Shown: positions 16,575 through 26,575 of the stretch, one piece after another
Layout: each line of letters begins with the position of its first letter
Position numbering within the stretch: the stretch's first letter is position 1
DNA from: Candidatus Gastranaerophilales bacterium
GTDB taxonomy: Bacteria > Cyanobacteriota > Vampirovibrionia > Gastranaerophilales > Gastranaerophilaceae
Length of the DNA: 54,601 bases
Direction of reading: 5' to 3'
NCBI GenBank assembly: GCA_944323115.1
Contig: CALURG010000074.1
Coordinates: 1 to 54,601 of the forward strand
Notes under the pieces: generated by a model
Database searches by the model: none
Seen by the model: only the letters and a program-made list of their open reading frames with translations
Told to the model about the DNA's origin: nothing
Position numbers and translations under genes: made by a program

Positions 16575-19511
16575 TTACCAATTTTGAATCAATTTATCAA
16601 GTTCATAGAGTGTTTGATTTACTACAACATTAAAGCTGTTTTTGTGCTTGTCTCCTTTACAAGAACCGCCCCATGCAAGTTCTTTATTTCCTTTCATTAC
16701 TTCAAGAGCATTCCATTGTGCTGATTGGAAAGATTTTTTGAATGATTCTTCGTCAAATTCATCGCCAAGTGCGGCTTTATATTTATCAACCAAACGTGAA
16801 TATAGTTCGTTCATAATATTTTGGTAGTCACCATTGTCACTGTTATTGAGGTATACATGGCCGTCTTCTGGATCTTTTGCTGTATCTTTGTAATAGAATC
16901 TATCATCTTCTCCAAAGAATTCTTCAATACCGTTTGTGATAGAAGTATCACCATAGTTTGCCTCTATTGTACTCATTCCTTTTTCTTCATGTAACGCATC
17001 TCTCATAAGAGGATTGAATTTATTTAATACTGCATCAACAAGTTCAGAAACATTGTGAAGGCCTCTTGGATTTTCCATTTCAAGGATTGCATCAATTTGT
17101 GCTTGATTGAAAATATTATTTATCATTTCGTCATTGTACAAGTCACCGAGTTGTTCTTTCAATATATCTTTTATCTTATCAAGCATTTGAGACATAGTTT
17201 TGTTTATGTCCGGAGCGTCGTTTCCGTGAGTCCATTCAATTTGACCGTCGGTTATTTTAAATTCTGTATAGACATCGTCGTCGTCACCGTGAGTATCTTT
17301 GTTGTTATACCCGAAGAGTCCGCCTTCAGTAACTTGAGAAATTGTTATATTAACATTTTTGCTTGCTTCTATTTTTTCTTCTTCAGCTTTTTCTTCAATC
17401 ATAGTATTAACTACAGAGTGTATTGTTTCTGCTTTGATTGAAGAGAACATTTCGTTGAGAAGAGTACGAATTTGTTCATAGTCTTCAGTCGGTGTAGCGG
17501 AAGTTTCCAATCCGTCGAACAATTGTTTTGCGAGTACATATTTTCCGTTTGTTGCATAAGAAGGATTGACGGCTGAGAGGAATGTGCCTTCTTCTGAGTC
17601 TTTCATCAAAGACAGAACATAATCAACACCAAATTTTACTATACCTTCTTTTTCGTCTGCACTCATATAATTGCCGGTTGCTTGTACTGCATCAGCCAGG
17701 CTGTTGTATGCAGTTTCTGTTGATTGAGCATCAATACTTGCCATAACGGTATCTGTTTCTGTATTGATTTTGTTGACATATTCAATAAATGAGTCTTCTA
17801 AATCAGTACCGTCACCTTGATATTGTTCAAGAAAAGCTGTTCTGATATTTTGAAGTTTTTGAGAGTAAACTCCAACATCTTCTGCCGAGTGAGCCAAGAC
17901 TTCACGTTCTCTTTTTCTTTTTAAGAGAGATTTTCTTTCTATCGTTTTAGTTTCATTTGAATAATCTTCAAGAAGTTTATCTATTGTACTGTCGAGTTGT
18001 TTAGAGTATTCATCTTTTTGTACTTGAGCGAGTCTTGCATCTTCTTTGTCAAGTGCAATAACTACAGCGGAAGCAGACATGCTGTCTTTCATTTCACTCA
18101 ATAGCTGTTGAACTTGTTCAAAATCTTCTTTCGGGGTTGCTGATGTTTCAAGTCCGCCCAAAAGCTGTTTTGCAAGAACATATTTGCTGTTTGTTTTGTA
18201 TTCGGGGAACATTGAAGAAAGGAAAGCGGTATCTTCTTCGCCGTTTAAAAGAACAGTCAATGCATAATCAACAGCAGCATTTAAGATATTATCTTTTTCT
18301 TCAAGGTTTGTGTAGCTGCCTGCATTTTCAACGGCATCTTTGAGTGCCTGATATGTGTCTTTGTCTGATGCTTCTTGTATAAGCAATTCTATTTCTTTTG
18401 AAGCGGCTTCGACTTCTTCAACAAATGCATTATATGCCTGTTCAACATCAGTTCCGTCACCTTCATACTGTGCGAGGAAAGCTGTTTTTATGTTTTCATA
18501 TTTTTGCTGGTGTGTTGCAACATCTTCGTCTGTATACTCTTCGCCGTTTGCTGCCATTCCGTCAAAGTATTGCTCATTGAGTCTGTCATTTATTACATCA
18601 ATTTGGGAAACCATTTCTTTTTTTACAATAGCAAGATTTTGTGCGCTTATTGCATTAGTAAATGTTGATGTACCGTCTTCTGATTTGGTGCCCAAGAAGG
18701 AACCGAAATATTGCTCTGCTCTTTCAAGATAGGATTGAGCTTTTGCCGGATCGGCTTCTGTTTGCATAGCTTCTAAACAGGAAAGAGCTATTTTATAATT
18801 TTGGTTTGATTTGTAATTAGGGTTGATTCCGCTTAAAAATGCAGAAATATCTTCACCGTTTAACAAATTACCCATTATATAATCGATAGTTTGTCCTTTT
18901 ATTTCTTCAAACTCGGTGTCTGTCATATAATCTGCATCTGCTTTTTCAATTGTACCTGCCAGTTGCTCAAGGCTAACTGTGCTGTTTCTCAAAGCATTCA
19001 TTTTTTCTTTTACAGCAGCACTTTGTTCTTGTCTTTCTGTGAGGAGTGTGTTTATGTTTTCAAGATAAGCAGAAGAAATCTCTTCCATGTTGTATGGGCC
19101 GGAAGTATTTTTCTTCATCCATTGGTCAATAAATGCAGCTGATTTTGAATTTATAAATGAAATCAAAGATTTTCTTTCATTGTCTGACAATGAACTATCT
19201 TCTTGAAGGCCTTTTATATAAGTTTCAATAAATGATTCTTTCATTGTGTTAAAAGCTTTTCTTGCTTCTGACGGCATATCGTAAACTGTTTTTTCTTCGC
19301 CTGTTTCACTGTAAGAAGAAATAACAACACCATATTTGTAATCAAGCGGCAACTCATTTGTTGTTGTGCCGTTGGATTGGGGAGATTCTTGTTCTATATT
19401 GCTCTGGGCAGCTTCTTTCTCCGTGTCGGAAAGTTTTCCGTCACCATCCAAGTCATATTTTTTTATTTGTGCCGGTGTTAAGTTTGAAAACAAGTTTACG
19501 TTATTGAACAT
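16575..19511 (-). CDS. 978-aa repeat protein with N-terminal EF-hand-like loop
   Basis: I recognise no family for the whole protein. Residues 19-30 form a canonical calcium-binding loop (YDLDGDGKLSDTE). Two long repeats follow, beginning at KYENIKTAFLAQYEGDGTD (about residue 335) and KLQNIRTAFLEQYQGDGTD (about 560). Each contains a YVLAKQL-GLETSATP block, and a more divergent third copy of that block lies at about 190-270. A pair of shorter repeats occupies about 780-978 (LGDLYNDE and LGDEFDEE types). The protein is mostly acidic and helical. It has no signal peptide or membrane segment. It converges on fliE, so a flagellar-exported or motility-linked role is conceivable but unproven. The ATG has an AAGGAG site. 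Confidence 0.8.
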   Translation of the reverse strand: MFNNVNLFSNLTPAQIKKYDLDGDGKLSDTEKEAAQSNIEQESPQSNGTTTNELPLDYKYGVVISSYSETGEEKTVYDMPSEARKAFNTMKESFIETYIKGLQEDSSLSDNERKSLISFINSKSAAFIDQWMKKNTSGPYNMEEISSAYLENINTLLTERQEQSAAVKEKMNALRNSTVSLEQLAGTIEKADADYMTDTEFEEIKGQTIDYIMGNLLNGEDISAFLSGINPNYKSNQNYKIALSCLEAMQTEADPAKAQSYLERAEQYFGSFLGTKSEDGTSTFTNAISAQNLAIVKKEMVSQIDVINDRLNEQYFDGMAANGEEYTDEDVATHQQKYENIKTAFLAQYEGDGTDVEQAYNAFVEEVEAASKEIELLIQEASDKDTYQALKDAVENAGSYTNLEEKDNILNAAVDYALTVLLNGEEDTAFLSSMFPEYKTNSKYVLAKQLLGGLETSATPKEDFEQVQQLLSEMKDSMSASAVVIALDKEDARLAQVQKDEYSKQLDSTIDKLLEDYSNETKTIERKSLLKRKREREVLAHSAEDVGVYSQKLQNIRTAFLEQYQGDGTDLEDSFIEYVNKINTETDTVMASIDAQSTETAYNSLADAVQATGNYMSADEKEGIVKFGVDYVLSLMKDSEEGTFLSAVNPSYATNGKYVLAKQLFDGLETSATPTEDYEQIRTLLNEMFSSIKAETIHSVVNTMIEEKAEEEKIEASKNVNITISQVTEGGLFGYNNKDTHGDDDDVYTEFKITDGQIEWTHGNDAPDINKTMSQMLDKIKDILKEQLGDLYNDEMINNIFNQAQIDAILEMENPRGLHNVSELVDAVLNKFNPLMRDALHEEKGMSTIEANYGDTSITNGIEEFFGEDDRFYYKDTAKDPEDGHVYLNNSDNGDYQNIMNELYSRLVDKYKAALGDEFDEESFKKSFQSAQWNALEVMKGNKELAWGGSCKGDKHKNSFNVVVNQTLYELDKLIQNW

Positions 19512-19654
19512 AGCCGATACTCCTTAAAATTTTTCCAAAATAATAGACTGTATTCATGTATTCGGAAGGTTTTTTTTAAACTTTAGGAGTTAGCTGTTTC
19601 TTTTTTACAAATCTTAATACTTTTTAGAATAAAAATTGTACGTGAGTATCTTAA

Positions 19655-19686
19655 AAAAAGTGTTTAGACTCCACATTACACTTTTT
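19655..19686 (-). terminator. possible terminator, minus strand
   Basis: A perfect 9-bp inverted repeat (AAAAAGTGT, 19655-19663, with ACACTTTTT, 19678-19686) around a 14-base loop ends in a run of seven T on the minus strand. It would stop minus-strand transcription before the 978-aa gene. Confidence 0.5.
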
Positions 19687-19770
19687 ACAAAAATTTTAAT
19701 AACAGTTTTTCTCTGTCTGACAAAAACAATAACAACAACAATGTTTGTACTTCTTTCAGTTTACCAAAAG

Positions 19771-19795
19771 CAGGTTTATGAGTCTTACAAACCTG
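19771..19795 (-). terminator. possible terminator of the SDR gene
   Basis: A 7-bp stem (CAGGTTT with AAACCTG) around an 11-base loop is followed by CTTTTGG on the minus strand, 39 bases beyond the SDR stop. The T-run is weak. Confidence 0.4.
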
Positions 19796-19833
19796 TATTT
19801 TCTTGAATGCAAGCGGGGTCTACCGTTCGGACA

Positions 19834-20679
19834 TTATTTTTTAAGTCTGTATTTGAGCCCGTTTTTAACCAGAAAATTGCATACTCTTTGGGGGAGGTAA
19901 GATAAAAATCTTGCAAAAACAGAATCTTTACCTGCATTGTAAGACAGTTTCGGATTTTTTGAAGATAAAATTTTTGAAATAAGATTTGCTATATCTTCGG
20001 CTTTCAGGCCTTTTTGAGTGTTATTTCTTGCATTTTGGGCAAGAAACAACAGTTCTTTTTCATATTTGTTTCTGCAATCCTGAGACACATTTTCAAACGT
20101 TTTTTCACACGCATCAACAGATTTGTTCCAAATTGGTGTGGAAACAACACCCGGTTTTACGGAAATTATTTTCAGATTTGGGTTTTTGCATTCAACAAGC
20201 AGTGAATTAAAAAACATATCCAAAGCACGTTTTGAAGCACAATACGGCGAAACAAACGGGAATACACCATAGCTTGCCATTGAACTTATATTCAAAATAC
20301 GGTTGTCTTTGCCGTTCATCAAGGGTAAAAATCTTTGTGCAACACGAATTGCACCAAAAACATTTACGTCAAATTGTTTTTGTAGCATTTCAACGGGCAG
20401 ATACTCCACAGGACCGCCCAATGCTATGCCGGCATTATTTATGAGAGCAAAAATTTCATTTGTTTTTTGTAAAACTGTTTCAAATGCTTTTTCTACGCTT
20501 TCATCATCTGTCACATCCAGAAATATTGCACTGATATTGGGGTTTAGACTTTCAAGTTGTTCTTTATCCTCTTGTCTTCTCACTCCGGCAAAAATTTTAT
20601 AACCCTCTTGTGCAAGTTTCTTTGCGGCAGCTTTGCCAAGACCCGATGACGCACCCGTAATTAAAATATATTTTTCCAT
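19834..20679 (-). CDS. short-chain dehydrogenase/reductase (SDR) family protein
   Basis: This 281-aa classical SDR has a Rossmann fold and probably uses NADP(H). The cofactor motif is TGASSGLG (residues 8-15). NNAG is present near residue 81. The catalytic Ser lies in ILNISSMASYG, and the Tyr and Lys in YCASKR. The C-terminal third is basic (residues 240-281) and longer than in minimal SDRs, as in lipid or steroid-type reductases, so the substrate cannot be named. The ATG at 20679 is followed directly by the fold start. The gene stands alone; its upstream side faces the intergenic repeat element before dxr. Confidence 0.88.
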   Translation of the reverse strand: MEKYILITGASSGLGKAAAKKLAQEGYKIFAGVRRQEDKEQLESLNPNISAIFLDVTDDESVEKAFETVLQKTNEIFALINNAGIALGGPVEYLPVEMLQKQFDVNVFGAIRVAQRFLPLMNGKDNRILNISSMASYGVFPFVSPYCASKRALDMFFNSLLVECKNPNLKIISVKPGVVSTPIWNKSVDACEKTFENVSQDCRNKYEKELLFLAQNARNNTQKGLKAEDIANLISKILSSKNPKLSYNAGKDSVFARFLSYLPQRVCNFLVKNGLKYRLKK

Positions 20680-20758
20680 AAGTTTAGATTTCCTTGTTTT
20701 TATTTTTTATTTAAATTTTGATTTTAATTTTAATATAAACAGATTTTTATTTTATAAT

Positions 20759-21040
20759 TTTCATATAGTCAACTGACCCCGACTACTTGTTGAACCTGTG
20801 CATTAGTCAAGTCCATTCATTGCGAACAAGTCCAGCACAGGCAACAAGCGGAATCAGACGGGGCTTTGCCCCATGCGAAGGAAAACGTTGAGTTTTCCGA
20901 AGCGTCTGATTTCAAGACAGTGCATGGGGTCACTTCCGCAAAATGCTAGACTTGGCGTCACTCGCTACCTCTCACAAATATGCCACTGGCATATTTACTC
21001 GGCAGAGTGTGTACACTTCTACAAGCGAGTCCGCCTCAGA
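20759..21040 (+). repeat. intergenic structured element, copy 1 (three-way junction plus side domains)
   Basis: This G+C-richer island lies in the 390 bases between the SDR gene and dxr. It has three folded parts. Part A is a 14-bp stem (20786-20801 with 20835-20848, two bulged A), with CAAGTCCA repeated in its loop. Part B is a three-way junction: outer stem 20852-20860 with 20903-20911, hairpin 20861-20864/20868-20871, and hairpin 20880-20886/20892-20898. Part C has GGCG..ACTCGC near 20953-20965 pairing loosely with GCGAGT..CGCC near 21024-21034. It encloses a perfect 9-bp hairpin centred near 20987. Part B recurs at 27041 and 52621. No transposase is linked. Confidence 0.7.
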
Positions 21041-21069
21041 CATTGTATTTAAGAGGGGATAAAACACAA

Positions 21070-22221
21070 ATGAAGATTTCAATATTAGGTTCAACAGGTT
21101 CAATTGGCAGACAGGCAGTGGAAGTAATCCAAAAAATGCCGGGCTTTTTTGAGGTTGTTTCTCTGTGCGGGGGTGACAATGTAGAACTTTTGAGGCAGCA
21201 GATTAAACTGTTGAATCCAAAAAATGTTTGTGTAAAATCAGAATCAAATGCCCAGCTTTTGGAAAAAGAATTTCCGAAAATTAATGTATTTCACGGAGAT
21301 GAAGGGCTTGTTGAAATTGCGTCAGACAAAACAAATGAAAGAATACTTGTTTCTGTTTCGGGGAAAACCGGCTTAAAACCTACGCTCGCAGCAATAGAAA
21401 AAGGTGTTGATATAGCACTTGCAAACAAAGAGACTCTTGTAATGGCCGGTGATATCGTAATGAAACGGGCAAAAGAAAAAGGCGTAAAAATTCTGCCTGT
21501 TGACTCAGAACACGGTGCGATTCACCAGTGTCTTTCAAACAGAAAAGAAGTTGAAAAACTTATTATCACAGCTTCCGGCGGACCTTTCAGAGAAAAAACA
21601 ATAGATGATATAAAACACGCAACCGTAGAAGAAACACTTCATCACCCGAGATGGAATATGGGAAAAAAGATTACCATAGATTCCGCTACGCTCATGAACA
21701 AAGGGCTTGAAGTTATTGAAGCACATCACCTTTTTGATATGCCTTATGACAAAATACAGGTTGTTGTGCACCCGCAGAGTATTGTACACAGTGCAGTCGA
21801 ATACGTTGACGGAAGTGTAATTGCACAGCTGGGTTTTCCGACTATGCATATTCCAATCCAATACGCTTTAACTTATCCGAATCGTTTTGAAGGAATTGAA
21901 ACAAGAAATTTTGATTTTATAAAAGCTGCAAGATTGGACTTTGACGCACCTGATTTTGAAAAATTTCCGTGTCTGAAATTGGCTTTTGAAGCCGGCAAAG
22001 CCGGTGGAACAGTTCCCGTTGTAATGAATGCCGCAAATGAAGAAGCCGTTTTTGCTTTTTTAAATGAAAAAATTTCTTTGTGGAATATATATGAAATTAC
22101 AAACTTTATGGTTAACTCGCATGAAAATATTGAAAATCCTTCAATTGAACAAATCTTTGAAACGGATGAAAAAGTGCGTAATTCTGTTCGGAATTTGATA
22201 AAAGATGAAAAATTTGTGTAA
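21070..22221 (+). CDS. dxr: 1-deoxy-D-xylulose 5-phosphate reductoisomerase
   Basis: This 383-aa cytoplasmic enzyme converts DXP to MEP with NADPH, the first committed step of the MEP pathway. The NADPH motif is GSTGSIGRQ at residues 6-14. Metal and substrate residues lie in PVDSEHGAIHQCL, ASGGPFRE and the downstream MNKGLEVIEAHHLF region. An in-frame ATG at 20980 would add 30 residues, but these fall inside the repeat element. The ATG at 21070 gives the standard N terminus and has GAGGGG upstream. ispH, the last step, is in the same window at 4170. Transcription may pass through the structured element. Confidence 0.96.
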   Translation: MKISILGSTGSIGRQAVEVIQKMPGFFEVVSLCGGDNVELLRQQIKLLNPKNVCVKSESNAQLLEKEFPKINVFHGDEGLVEIASDKTNERILVSVSGKTGLKPTLAAIEKGVDIALANKETLVMAGDIVMKRAKEKGVKILPVDSEHGAIHQCLSNRKEVEKLIITASGGPFREKTIDDIKHATVEETLHHPRWNMGKKITIDSATLMNKGLEVIEAHHLFDMPYDKIQVVVHPQSIVHSAVEYVDGSVIAQLGFPTMHIPIQYALTYPNRFEGIETRNFDFIKAARLDFDAPDFEKFPCLKLAFEAGKAGGTVPVVMNAANEEAVFAFLNEKISLWNIYEITNFMVNSHENIENPSIEQIFETDEKVRNSVRNLIKDEKFV

Positions 22222-22408
22222 CATTTTTTGTAAAATTTAGTACATAATTTAAAGATTTTATTAGATTTTTACAATAATTTTTGATAGATTATAGATACCT
22301 TAAATCCGTATATGAATTAAAAATAGTGGAATTTGATGTGAGAATAGTTTTTGTGATTATTCGGGGATTAAGGCCACATAAACAGTTAAGTCAAGGAGAT
22401 TTATTAAT

Positions 22409-23041
22409 ATGCCAAATTATTTGACCAAAGAAGAAATAAGACAATGGAGAAGTTCTTTGGAAAAAATTACATTAGAAGATTATGCAAAAAAATTGGGCAA
22501 AGTCATTAACAATGAAAAAGAAACAAATGATATGGCAGACATAGTCTACAAACATTCATCCGAAGTCAGATATGTGTCAAATGAATCCGAAAATGATTCT
22601 TCTTCCAATTACAAAGCGGAAAAAATCAGTTCTCTGGCTCAAAAATCTTTTGAAAGAGAAAAAGAAATTTCCCTTGAAAAAGCACAAAGAGATTTGACAA
22701 AGATTTTAACTGAGAAAAAAACAAAACAAAAAACTCCTAAAAAAACTTCTAAAAAAATTGTTGAAAAAGAAGTATCTAAAAAAGCTGAAAAAACAGCACC
22801 GGCAGCTGTGCAAGAAGAAATTCAGATTACTTTTAAAAAGAACTTAACCCCCAGAGAACAAGCTGTTTTTGAACATTTTTTGAATAATAAAAACAGCATT
22901 GTTTATGCAAAAGAGCTTGCACAGGTTTTGGATTTGCCGAGAGACTATGTATATAAATATATTAAAAATCTCAGAGCAAAAATGAATGAAAATGCTATCC
23001 AAAATGCTGACAACGGCGGTTTTATTCTTGAAATGAAATAA
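22409..23041 (+). CDS. OmpR-type winged-helix protein without a receiver domain
   Basis: In this 210-aa protein the C-terminal 65 residues (LTPREQAVFEHFL to GGFILE) fit the winged-helix DNA-binding domain of OmpR-type regulators. The fit includes the recognition helix area YVYKYIKNLRAKM. The N-terminal 65 residues are helical and unassigned. Residues 70-140 are a Lys/Glu/Thr-rich, probably disordered or coiled linker. A strong AAGGAG site precedes the ATG. It stands alone between dxr and ahcY and shares a terminator with ahcY. A DNA-binding role is likely; the targets and signal are unknown. Confidence 0.75.
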   Translation: MPNYLTKEEIRQWRSSLEKITLEDYAKKLGKVINNEKETNDMADIVYKHSSEVRYVSNESENDSSSNYKAEKISSLAQKSFEREKEISLEKAQRDLTKILTEKKTKQKTPKKTSKKIVEKEVSKKAEKTAPAAVQEEIQITFKKNLTPREQAVFEHFLNNKNSIVYAKELAQVLDLPRDYVYKYIKNLRAKMNENAIQNADNGGFILEMK

Positions 23042-23105
23042 AAAGATAAACTGTCCGGATAAGAAGTTAAAAAACAACTGGAATTAGTTGATTGTATGAA
23101 AAAAT

Positions 23106-23144
23106 AAAACCTCCGTTCTTTTGGAAAAAATACGACGGAGGTTT
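23106..23144. terminator. bidirectional terminator between the winged-helix gene and ahcY
   Basis: An 11-bp stem (AAAACCTCCGT with ACGGAGGTTTT) around a 17-base loop, with T-runs on both strands. Confidence 0.85.
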
Positions 23145-23170
23145 TGTTTTATTAAGAAATTGTTGTCTGA

Positions 23171-24445
<1,275 letters not shown>

Positions 24446-24724
24446 TTATCTCTCCTTGTGTTCTGGATTTTGTTACCTTATAAAATTTTAACACAGAAAA
24501 TTATTAACGGTGGAGAGAGACTTTTTTCAAAATGTAATTTTGTTAACTTTTGTAAACTAGTAAAAAGCTTATTAATACAGGATTTATAAATTTTGTATAT
24601 ATTTTATAGATACATTTTAGCAATTTTTTATAGAAATCAAACTTTATATAAGAGTAAGGAAAAACAATTCCGAAACACAAGCCACAAAAGAGAATACAAA
24701 AAGATATAACTGGAGGAATCAATT

Positions 24725-24913
24725 ATGGCAAGAGTTTTAATTTCAATGCCCGAAGAATTTTTAAACAAGATTGACGGTGTAGCAGAAAATGAAAACCGTA
24801 CAAGAAGCGAACTTATCAGAGAAGCATTGAGAACATATATTCACAAACAAAAAATCAGAGAAAATTCACTGGCAACAAAAAATGCTCAAATTTTGGAAGC
24901 ACTGCTTGACTAG
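24725..24913 (+). CDS. ribbon-helix-helix (CopG/MetJ-Arc type) protein
   Basis: This 62-aa protein is a compact RHH fold. A beta strand MARVLISMPEEF (residues 1-12) would enter the DNA major groove, followed by two helices (about 14-24 and 27-42). A charged tail completes it. A strong CTGGAGGA site precedes the ATG. RHH proteins are often antitoxins, but no toxin-like gene lies beside it, so it is more likely an autonomous repressor. A terminator follows at 25001-25028. Confidence 0.85.
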   Translation: MARVLISMPEEFLNKIDGVAENENRTRSELIREALRTYIHKQKIRENSLATKNAQILEALLD

Positions 24914-25000
24914 AACAAAGCATTTAGGGATAGAAATAAAACAAACACAAAACGGACTAATAGAGGAAAACAAAGGCAATACTTGATTTGGGGAAAATAA

Positions 25001-25028
25001 AAAAACCGGCTGATTTTAGCCGGTTTTT
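25001..25028. terminator. bidirectional terminator
   Basis: An 11-bp stem (AAAAACCGGCT with AGCCGGTTTTT) around a 6-base loop, with T-runs both ways. It ends the RHH gene and the convergent flavoprotein gene, whose stop codon touches it. Confidence 0.9.
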
Positions 25029-26407
25029 TATACATATAATTTATTATTTATTGCCTGAGCTGCTGATATCAGAGGATCAACGGCCGTAGAAAAAGGAGGT
25101 GCATATGTTATATCCGTATGCAAGAAATTGTCGAGCGTTTGTTCTGCCATTATTGCAGAAGCAACGGTGTTGACTCTTTTGTCAGCGTCTCCTCCGCCAA
25201 AAGCTTGTGCACCAAGAATTTTTTTCAATCTTTTATCAACGACAAGCTTTATTGTGATGTCTTCGGCACCGGGCATGTATCCTGCTTTGTCTTTTTTTGT
25301 CATTATAGAACTTATCGTATCAAAACCGAATTTTTTTGCGTCAGTTTCGCTCAACCCCGTCAGAGAAATTGTCAGACCGTTGTATCTTGTTACTGCGGAG
25401 CCGAGAACACCGGGAAATGCATCATACTGTCCGGACATGTTTATTGCCGCACAGCGTCCTTCTTTGTTTGCAGTAGAGCCCAACGGTATCCAGCAATAAT
25501 TTTTTGAAACAAGATGAAAATTTTCAGTACAATCGCCGGCTGCATATATATCTTTTACGGATGTTTGCATTCTGTTATTTACTCTTATTGCATTACTGAC
25601 TCCGAGTTCAATGCCGGCAGCAGCCGCTATTTCCGTGTTTGGTGTTACCCCTGCTGCAATCAGCACAATATCTGTTTCTATTATGTTTCCTTTTGAAGTG
25701 ACCACTCTTTCAACTTTTTCATTTCCTTCAAAAGCCATAACGGCTTCTGATGTAAGAATTTTTACTTTTCCTTCGCTCATATTAACAATATTTTGGGCTA
25801 TCATATCGCTGATTTCCGGGTCAAAAATAGAGAGGATATGGTCGTCTTTTTCTATTAAAGTTATTTCAAGATTGTTTTTGTAGAAAGCTTCAAGCATTTC
25901 TACACCGATGTAACCGCCGCCTATTATGACTGCTTTTTTTGTTGATTCTTCTCTGATTTTATTTCTGATATTTATACCATCCGCTACTTTTCGAATGGTA
26001 AAAATGTTTTTTAAATGAAAATTTTGTATAGGTGGCAAGATAGGTCTTGCACCTGTTGCAATTGCAAGTTTGTCATATTCCACCTGTTGAATTATTCCGG
26101 TTTTTGTATCTGAAACAGCTATTTTGTGTTCATCCGGCAGAATTTTTGTGCATCTTTTGTTGAGATGTATCCTGGCACCTTTTTCTTCAAATTGCTGGGG
26201 AGTACGAACGATAAGTCGGTTTGAGTCTTCTATAAGACCTTCAACATAATACGGTAATCCGCACGCAGAGTAAGATATCATATCTTCTTCCGTATACAAA
26301 TCTATATCAAAATCTGTTCCGGAACGTAAAAGTTTTGCGGCAATTTTGGGACCTGCCGCTACACCGCCTATAATTACGATTTTTTGTTTCTTTCCGATAT
26401 TTTCCAT
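25028..26407 (-). CDS. CoA-disulfide reductase/NADH oxidase-type FAD flavoprotein
   Basis: This 459-aa enzyme has two Rossmann motifs: FAD GGVAAGPKIA (residues 14-23) and NAD(P) GGGYIGVEMLE near residue 167. The single redox Cys in SACGLPYYVEG (near residue 49) marks the CoA-disulfide reductase, NADH oxidase and persulfide reductase group. A third motif YAAGDCTE (near 289) binds FAD. The C-terminal dimer domain is present, with no added rhodanese domain. It could reduce CoA disulfide, oxygen or persulfides; sequence alone does not decide. It stands as a single-gene unit and probably helps redox defence. Confidence 0.88.
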   Translation of the reverse strand: MENIGKKQKIVIIGGVAAGPKIAAKLLRSGTDFDIDLYTEEDMISYSACGLPYYVEGLIEDSNRLIVRTPQQFEEKGARIHLNKRCTKILPDEHKIAVSDTKTGIIQQVEYDKLAIATGARPILPPIQNFHLKNIFTIRKVADGINIRNKIREESTKKAVIIGGGYIGVEMLEAFYKNNLEITLIEKDDHILSIFDPEISDMIAQNIVNMSEGKVKILTSEAVMAFEGNEKVERVVTSKGNIIETDIVLIAAGVTPNTEIAAAAGIELGVSNAIRVNNRMQTSVKDIYAAGDCTENFHLVSKNYCWIPLGSTANKEGRCAAINMSGQYDAFPGVLGSAVTRYNGLTISLTGLSETDAKKFGFDTISSIMTKKDKAGYMPGAEDITIKLVVDKRLKKILGAQAFGGGDADKRVNTVASAIMAEQTLDNFLHTDITYAPPFSTAVDPLISAAQAINNKLYV

Positions 26408-26575
26408 GTATGTATTTTAAAAATATTCGCTGTATTTGTCTATTGCCTCAAAGAATAATATGAATGTTTACCACTTTTTTTAAATCTTAAACTACATCAA
26501 ATGAAGGATATTGCCTTTTTAAATATAAAGAATCAAAGTATAAGTTCGATATTTAGAATACAGAGGAATTAGAGA

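Larger units (their letters stand above)
19512..19833. other. 322-base intergenic region between the SDR and 978-aa genes
   Basis: I see no gene here on either strand. It holds two hairpins that could end SDR transcription (19771-19795 and 19655-19686, listed separately). The upstream region of the 978-aa gene is very AT-rich and no clear promoter stands out. Confidence 0.5.

Noticed and set aside
20980-21069. Thirty-residue N-terminal extension of dxr
   Set aside because: It falls within the structured repeat element. The ATG at 21070 has the ribosome site and the standard DXR start.
24446-24724. SAH riboswitch before ahcY
   Set aside because: I could not find the conserved core or pairing pattern in the 280-base gap.
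24725-24913. Toxin-antitoxin module at the RHH gene
   Set aside because: No small toxin-like frame is adjacent; the neighbours are ahcY and a flavoprotein.
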